A DNA stretch of 36,746 nt from Candidatus Sumerlaeota bacterium (GTDB lineage Bacteria; Sumerlaeota; Sumerlaeia; SLMS01). The translations under genes were made by a program, and so were the position numbers. The stretch lies in contig SLOM01000019.1 of assembly GCA_007132505.1 (NCBI GenBank), positions 1 through 36,746 on the forward strand, read 5' to 3'. Below the pieces are notes generated by a model, which saw only the letters and a program-made list of their open reading frames with translations, searched no databases and was not told the DNA's origin. Shown here in pieces: positions 33,685 to 36,746 of this stretch; position 1 is the stretch's first letter, and each line of letters begins with the position of its first letter.

Positions 33685-34901
33685 GCGGTTCCCAATCCAA
33701 CAACCCCGCGACGGTGTCGGCCGAGTACTGCTTCATTCAGTCGCCGGGCGAGCTGGCGGCCTGCTGCGAAGAGCTGAGTTCCGCCGAGCGCATTGCCGTG
33801 GATACGGAGTTCGTGGGGGAAAAGACGTACTACCCCCGGCTGGAGGTGATCCAGCTTCGTGGCGAGTCCGGTCCTCCGGCCATCATAGACGTGCGCGCGG
33901 TGGGAGACCTCCAGCCGCTGGCGGAGTTGCTCGCCGGGCAGGGCCGGCTCAAGATATTTCACGCCGCCATGCAGGACGTCGAGATCCTGCGCCGGGCCCT
34001 TGGTCTGCTTCCGCTGCCATTATTCGATACGCAGGTGGCTGCCGCCCTGGTGGGATACGGCGCGCAGATTTCCCTGACAAACCTGATCCGGTCGGTCCTC
34101 GGGGTGGATGTCTCCGGGCGGCATACGACGAGCGACTGGGGACACCGGCCGCTCAGCGAGGGGCAGTTGCGTTACGCGGCGCTGGACGTGCAGCACCTTC
34201 ACGCCCTGCACGAGGCGCTCATCGCCCGGCTGGAAGAGCGCGACCGGCTGTACTGGTACCGGGACGAGCAGGAACAACGGCTTGCCACGGCGGTGACGCC
34301 CGGGCCGGCGGAACCGCCGGAGATGCTGTTCCGACGCGTAAAGGACTGGGCGTCGCTGCGGCCGCGCGAGCTGGCCGTGCTGCGCGAGCTGACCCAATGG
34401 CGCGAGGAAACCGCACGCAGCGAGGACCTTCCCCGCCGAAGCGTGATGACGGATGAAACGATGGTGGAGCTGGCACGTTTCCACCCGGACACGCGCGAGA
34501 AGGCGCGCCGCCTTCGCCGCGTCCACCCGGGACAGGTCAACCGCTGGTTCGACACCGTGCGCCCTGTCCTGGAGCGCGGCCTGGAGACCCCCAAGGAGAA
34601 ATGGCCGCAGAAACCGGTCAGCGAGAGGCCGGACGTGCCGCCGGGTCTGATGGAAATCTGCCAGGCGCTCGTGCGCACCCGCTCCGAGGAAGAGCAGGTG
34701 GCCCCCACCATTGTCGCCACAAGCGCGGATATTCAGCAACTGATCGTCAACCGCCACAACCTCGACGAGGACCGGCACGCGGTCCTGCGGGGCTGGCGCC
34801 GCGAGGTGGCGGGCAAGCAGTTGCTGGACCTGCTCCAGGGACGCCTTGCCGTGCTCATTGATCCCCGGACTGGTGGGCTCCGGTTCAAGTCCGCAGAATA
34901 A
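33681..34901 (+). CDS. rnd: Ribonuclease D
   Basis: A 406-residue 3'-5' exoribonuclease of the DEDDy group. Active-site residues: Asp41 and Glu43 in AVDTEFVGEKTYYPRL, Asp99 in FHAAMQDVEIL, Tyr165 and Asp169 in RYAALDVQHL. The motif HTTSDWGHRPLSEGQLRYA is typical of RNase D. Two HRDC-like domains follow the catalytic core (about 210-290 and 315-395), as in E. coli RNase D. It trims 3' ends of tRNA precursors and other small RNAs. The ATG overlaps the FKBP stop (ATGA) and ends the nfo-DUF3891-FKBP-rnd set. It is convergent with the second glycosyltransferase gene, 26 bases apart, with no obvious terminator between. Confidence 0.95.
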   Translation: MSGSQSNNPATVSAEYCFIQSPGELAACCEELSSAERIAVDTEFVGEKTYYPRLEVIQLRGESGPPAIIDVRAVGDLQPLAELLAGQGRLKIFHAAMQDVEILRRALGLLPLPLFDTQVAAALVGYGAQISLTNLIRSVLGVDVSGRHTTSDWGHRPLSEGQLRYAALDVQHLHALHEALIARLEERDRLYWYRDEQEQRLATAVTPGPAEPPEMLFRRVKDWASLRPRELAVLRELTQWREETARSEDLPRRSVMTDETMVELARFHPDTREKARRLRRVHPGQVNRWFDTVRPVLERGLETPKEKWPQKPVSERPDVPPGLMEICQALVRTRSEEEQVAPTIVATSADIQQLIVNRHNLDEDRHAVLRGWRREVAGKQLLDLLQGRLAVLIDPRTGGLRFKSAE

Positions 34902-34927
34902 ATGGAACGGCTGCCAGCACGTGCCGC

Positions 34928-36679
34928 CTACGGCTCCTCGGGAGCAAACAAGGCGATGGAATTGAGCACCGCGAGGGGCTCCCGGTCAAACCGCCCCGGA
35001 TAGACAAGCTTCACCCTGCGGAGGCAGTTCAGGCTGATGGCGCTGTGCCATTCGGCGATGGGAGAGACAGCCGGCGTGTCCTCCGGGACATAGTCACAGA
35101 CAGGAACAATGTGGAGTGTGGAGGCCCCTGTGTATGCCTCGAATCGGGCCGCTCCGAAGTATGCGAGATTCAGCGGCGGGTTGCCGAGTTCCTCCAGCTT
35201 GCGGCCGAGCGCCGGCAGGTCCTGCCCCCAGTCTATATTACTGTCCTCCAACGCATGACGGGCCTGCCATGGCGACCCACCGATTATATTAAACCAGGTG
35301 GCCTGGTTCGGGTGCGCAGCAATCGCCTGGACAACCAGAAAGACGGCCGCCGCCAGCGCCACAGCATATCTCCAGCCTCCCCTGACAATCCAGTCCGACG
35401 CGGCCCAGCCCAGGAGCGCCGCCCAGGGAAGGTAAAGGAAGAGGACGTAACGATGGCCAAGGTTCGCCCTCCCCAACATGAAAATCAGGAAGAGCACAAG
35501 GAATGGAACAAGGAGAAGGAGGGCTCTCTCCCTTTGAATTGTCTGCCCGCCGCGCCATTGCCTTCCCAACAGCAGAAAAGCCGGGACAAGGCCCAGAAAA
35601 TAGACAAGCGGGGTTTTGAGCAGAATCGTAACGAAAAAATAGTGCAGCCATCCGCCGGATCGCTCCTCGCCCAGCAAAAACATCGTCCTTCCTCCGAAGG
35701 AACGGCTGTGGTTCAGGACCGCGATGGACGCTTCGGGCAGGAGCCGGTGCCGGTGTGTGAAGGCAAGCAGGCCTTCCAGCGGGTCTTCGTAGGGTGGCTG
35801 GAACCGGACGAAATAATGCGGGGCCGCCGGCTGGTCATGTTCACTGTAGAGCGAAAACCGGAATCCGGCCGATGCCCACTGCGCCATGTAGATGGCGGGC
35901 ACAAGGAGAGCCAGCATGAGCATGAACCTGCGCCCCCTCCCGCCCGTGCCCACACCGCGGACGGATTTGTGCACCAAAATGCACGCCATCGTGCCAAGCA
36001 GCAGAATCAGATAGACACCCACGGGGAGCTTCACGAGGGGTAGTATCGCTCCCGCACCGACAAGCAGTGCCGTGCGTTTCCAGTCCGGATTTTTCCACCA
36101 GGCCCACCCAGCGAGTGTAATCGCCCCGCAGGCAACGAGCATGGGCACGTCCAGCGTCAGGAACCGTGCATGGCCCAGGTATTCGGGATAATAGAGAAGA
36201 AAAACCGCCGCGAGCAGGCCAGCCACGGTGCCGCCAAATTCCCTTCCCCAGAAAAACGCCACGACGCCACCCAGCAAGCCCGTCAGGATCGGCACAATAC
36301 GCATGAGGAAGACCAGCAATCCATGCCGGCCCTCCTCCTCAAGATAGAGCAGATAATACCCCCACCGCCACTGGTGGAAATCCACCCAAGGTCCGAACTC
36401 CATGTGCTCGTCCCCAAGGCTCATTTCGCGCGGTGCCAGAATTTCCACGGGCAGGGTGGCGAGCATTTTGAACAGCGGGGGATGCTCGGGGTTCATCCTT
36501 GCGTCGCCGTAGCGCCACATGGCGAGGCCGTCTCCGAAATGCGCTATCTCGTCCACCACGGGGGACTTGTTGACGGCGCCATGCACGGCAAGGGCGAGCC
36601 ACAGGAGGGCCGACAGCAACGCCGCCCCGGCCAGGAGGGACGCGGGGCGGCGGAATAGCTTGCCGGGTTGCAGGTTCAT
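34928..36679 (-). CDS. GT39-like (PMT-type) membrane glycosyltransferase
   Basis: A 583-residue protein from the ATG at 36679, which lies seven bases after the stop of an upstream gene; ATG 36712 or GTG 36718 would overlap that gene. About ten to eleven membrane helices. The first periplasmic loop has VVDEIAHFGDGLAMWRYG and NPEHPPLFKMLA, the diagnostic Asp-Glu and HPPL motifs of dolichyl/polyprenyl-phosphate mannosyltransferases (GT39, PMT_2). Later comes NHSRSFGGRTMFLLGE and a periplasmic end with EDSNIDWGQDLPALGRKLEE. It transfers a sugar from a lipid carrier to proteins or glycolipids across the inner membrane. Unlike the 951-residue relative at 4897-7752 it lacks a long soluble tail. The acceptor and sugar are unknown. 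Confidence 0.85.
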   Translation of the reverse strand: MNLQPGKLFRRPASLLAGAALLSALLWLALAVHGAVNKSPVVDEIAHFGDGLAMWRYGDARMNPEHPPLFKMLATLPVEILAPREMSLGDEHMEFGPWVDFHQWRWGYYLLYLEEEGRHGLLVFLMRIVPILTGLLGGVVAFFWGREFGGTVAGLLAAVFLLYYPEYLGHARFLTLDVPMLVACGAITLAGWAWWKNPDWKRTALLVGAGAILPLVKLPVGVYLILLLGTMACILVHKSVRGVGTGGRGRRFMLMLALLVPAIYMAQWASAGFRFSLYSEHDQPAAPHYFVRFQPPYEDPLEGLLAFTHRHRLLPEASIAVLNHSRSFGGRTMFLLGEERSGGWLHYFFVTILLKTPLVYFLGLVPAFLLLGRQWRGGQTIQRERALLLLVPFLVLFLIFMLGRANLGHRYVLFLYLPWAALLGWAASDWIVRGGWRYAVALAAAVFLVVQAIAAHPNQATWFNIIGGSPWQARHALEDSNIDWGQDLPALGRKLEELGNPPLNLAYFGAARFEAYTGASTLHIVPVCDYVPEDTPAVSPIAEWHSAISLNCLRRVKLVYPGRFDREPLAVLNSIALFAPEEP

Positions 36680-36686
36680 GGCGGGA

Positions 36687-36746
36687 TCAGACCGCAGGTT
36701 CCTCCTCGGCATCTTCACTCTTAATGCCCATCATCTTGACGCGCAT
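36687..36746 (-). CDS. C-terminal end of an unidentified protein
   Basis: A minus-strand frame open to the right edge ends with a TGA at 36689-36687 and gives MRVKMMGIKSEDAEEEPAV. Its basic start and acidic end look like the tail of a longer protein whose gene lies to the right. The first Met falls exactly on the window edge, so it may be internal. The next gene starts seven bases after the stop, suggesting an operon. The family cannot be identified. Confidence 0.55.
   Translation of the reverse strand: MRVKMMGIKSEDAEEEPAV

Overview
This is a high-GC (roughly 60-65% by eye), gene-dense bacterial chromosome segment. Housekeeping genes (infB, dnaK, rnd, nfo, rmuC, the proline catabolic pair) sit among lineage-specific secreted proteins. 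A type II pseudopilin-like gene, lipobox proteins and secreted proteins with short dockerin-like calcium loops, two of them ending in repeated ENWG modules, suggest a Gram-negative member of the Planctomycetes / Sumerlaeota / Hydrogenedentota kind of candidate phyla. This placement is an inference; no rRNA is present. I see no phage, transposase, CRISPR array or confident tRNA.

Layout. 1-3465 (minus): a secreted propeller-like protein with a long Pro-Thr linker and a terminal dockerin-like loop, a CaCA-type cation exchanger, and a pseudopilin cut by the left edge. 3887-4872 (plus): a YceD/DUF177 protein and a small FlbD-like protein. 4897-10716 (minus): a very long GT-C glycosyltransferase-like membrane protein, preceded by a candidate structured RNA with its own promoter, then infB. 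11044-13789 (plus): two exported peptidoglycan carboxypeptidases (S66 and S13). 14021-17932 (plus): a tandemly duplicated bicistron, each unit coding for a small anchored protein with a C-x2-C-x2-C motif and, overlapping by ATGA, a secreted HExxHxxGF metalloprotease. 18015-20303 (minus): a TgpA-like transglutaminase. 20441-22171 (plus): a secreted protein of unknown function. 22350-27617 (minus): dnaK, then P5C dehydrogenase and proline dehydrogenase as an overlapping pair. 27792-29333 (plus): rmuC. 29388-30905: a lower-GC patch with a GIY-YIG/DUF4357 protein and about 670 bp without a gene. 30906-34901 (plus): a small membrane protein, then the tightly packed set nfo - DUF3891 - FKBP lipoprotein - rnd. 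34928-36746 (minus): a second GT39-like membrane protein and the last codons of another gene.

How the genes work together. The S66 and S13 enzymes probably trim peptidoglycan peptides together outside the cytoplasm. The two proline genes form a complete proline-to-glutamate route. nfo, DUF3891, FKBP and rnd are coupled by overlapping or nearly overlapping stop/start codons. The metalloprotease/tri-cysteine module is the best candidate for an undescribed system: its partner gene is co-duplicated, colinear and translationally coupled, and the two copies differ mainly in a C-terminal dockerin-like tail.

The most unexpected signal lies across the whole window. A by-eye scan found no RTCGAY site (GTCGAC, ATCGAT, ATCGAC, GTCGAT), while all other TCGA contexts are common, and Ile-Asp is written ATA-GAC or ATT-GAC instead of ATC-GAC. 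This looks like restriction-site avoidance.
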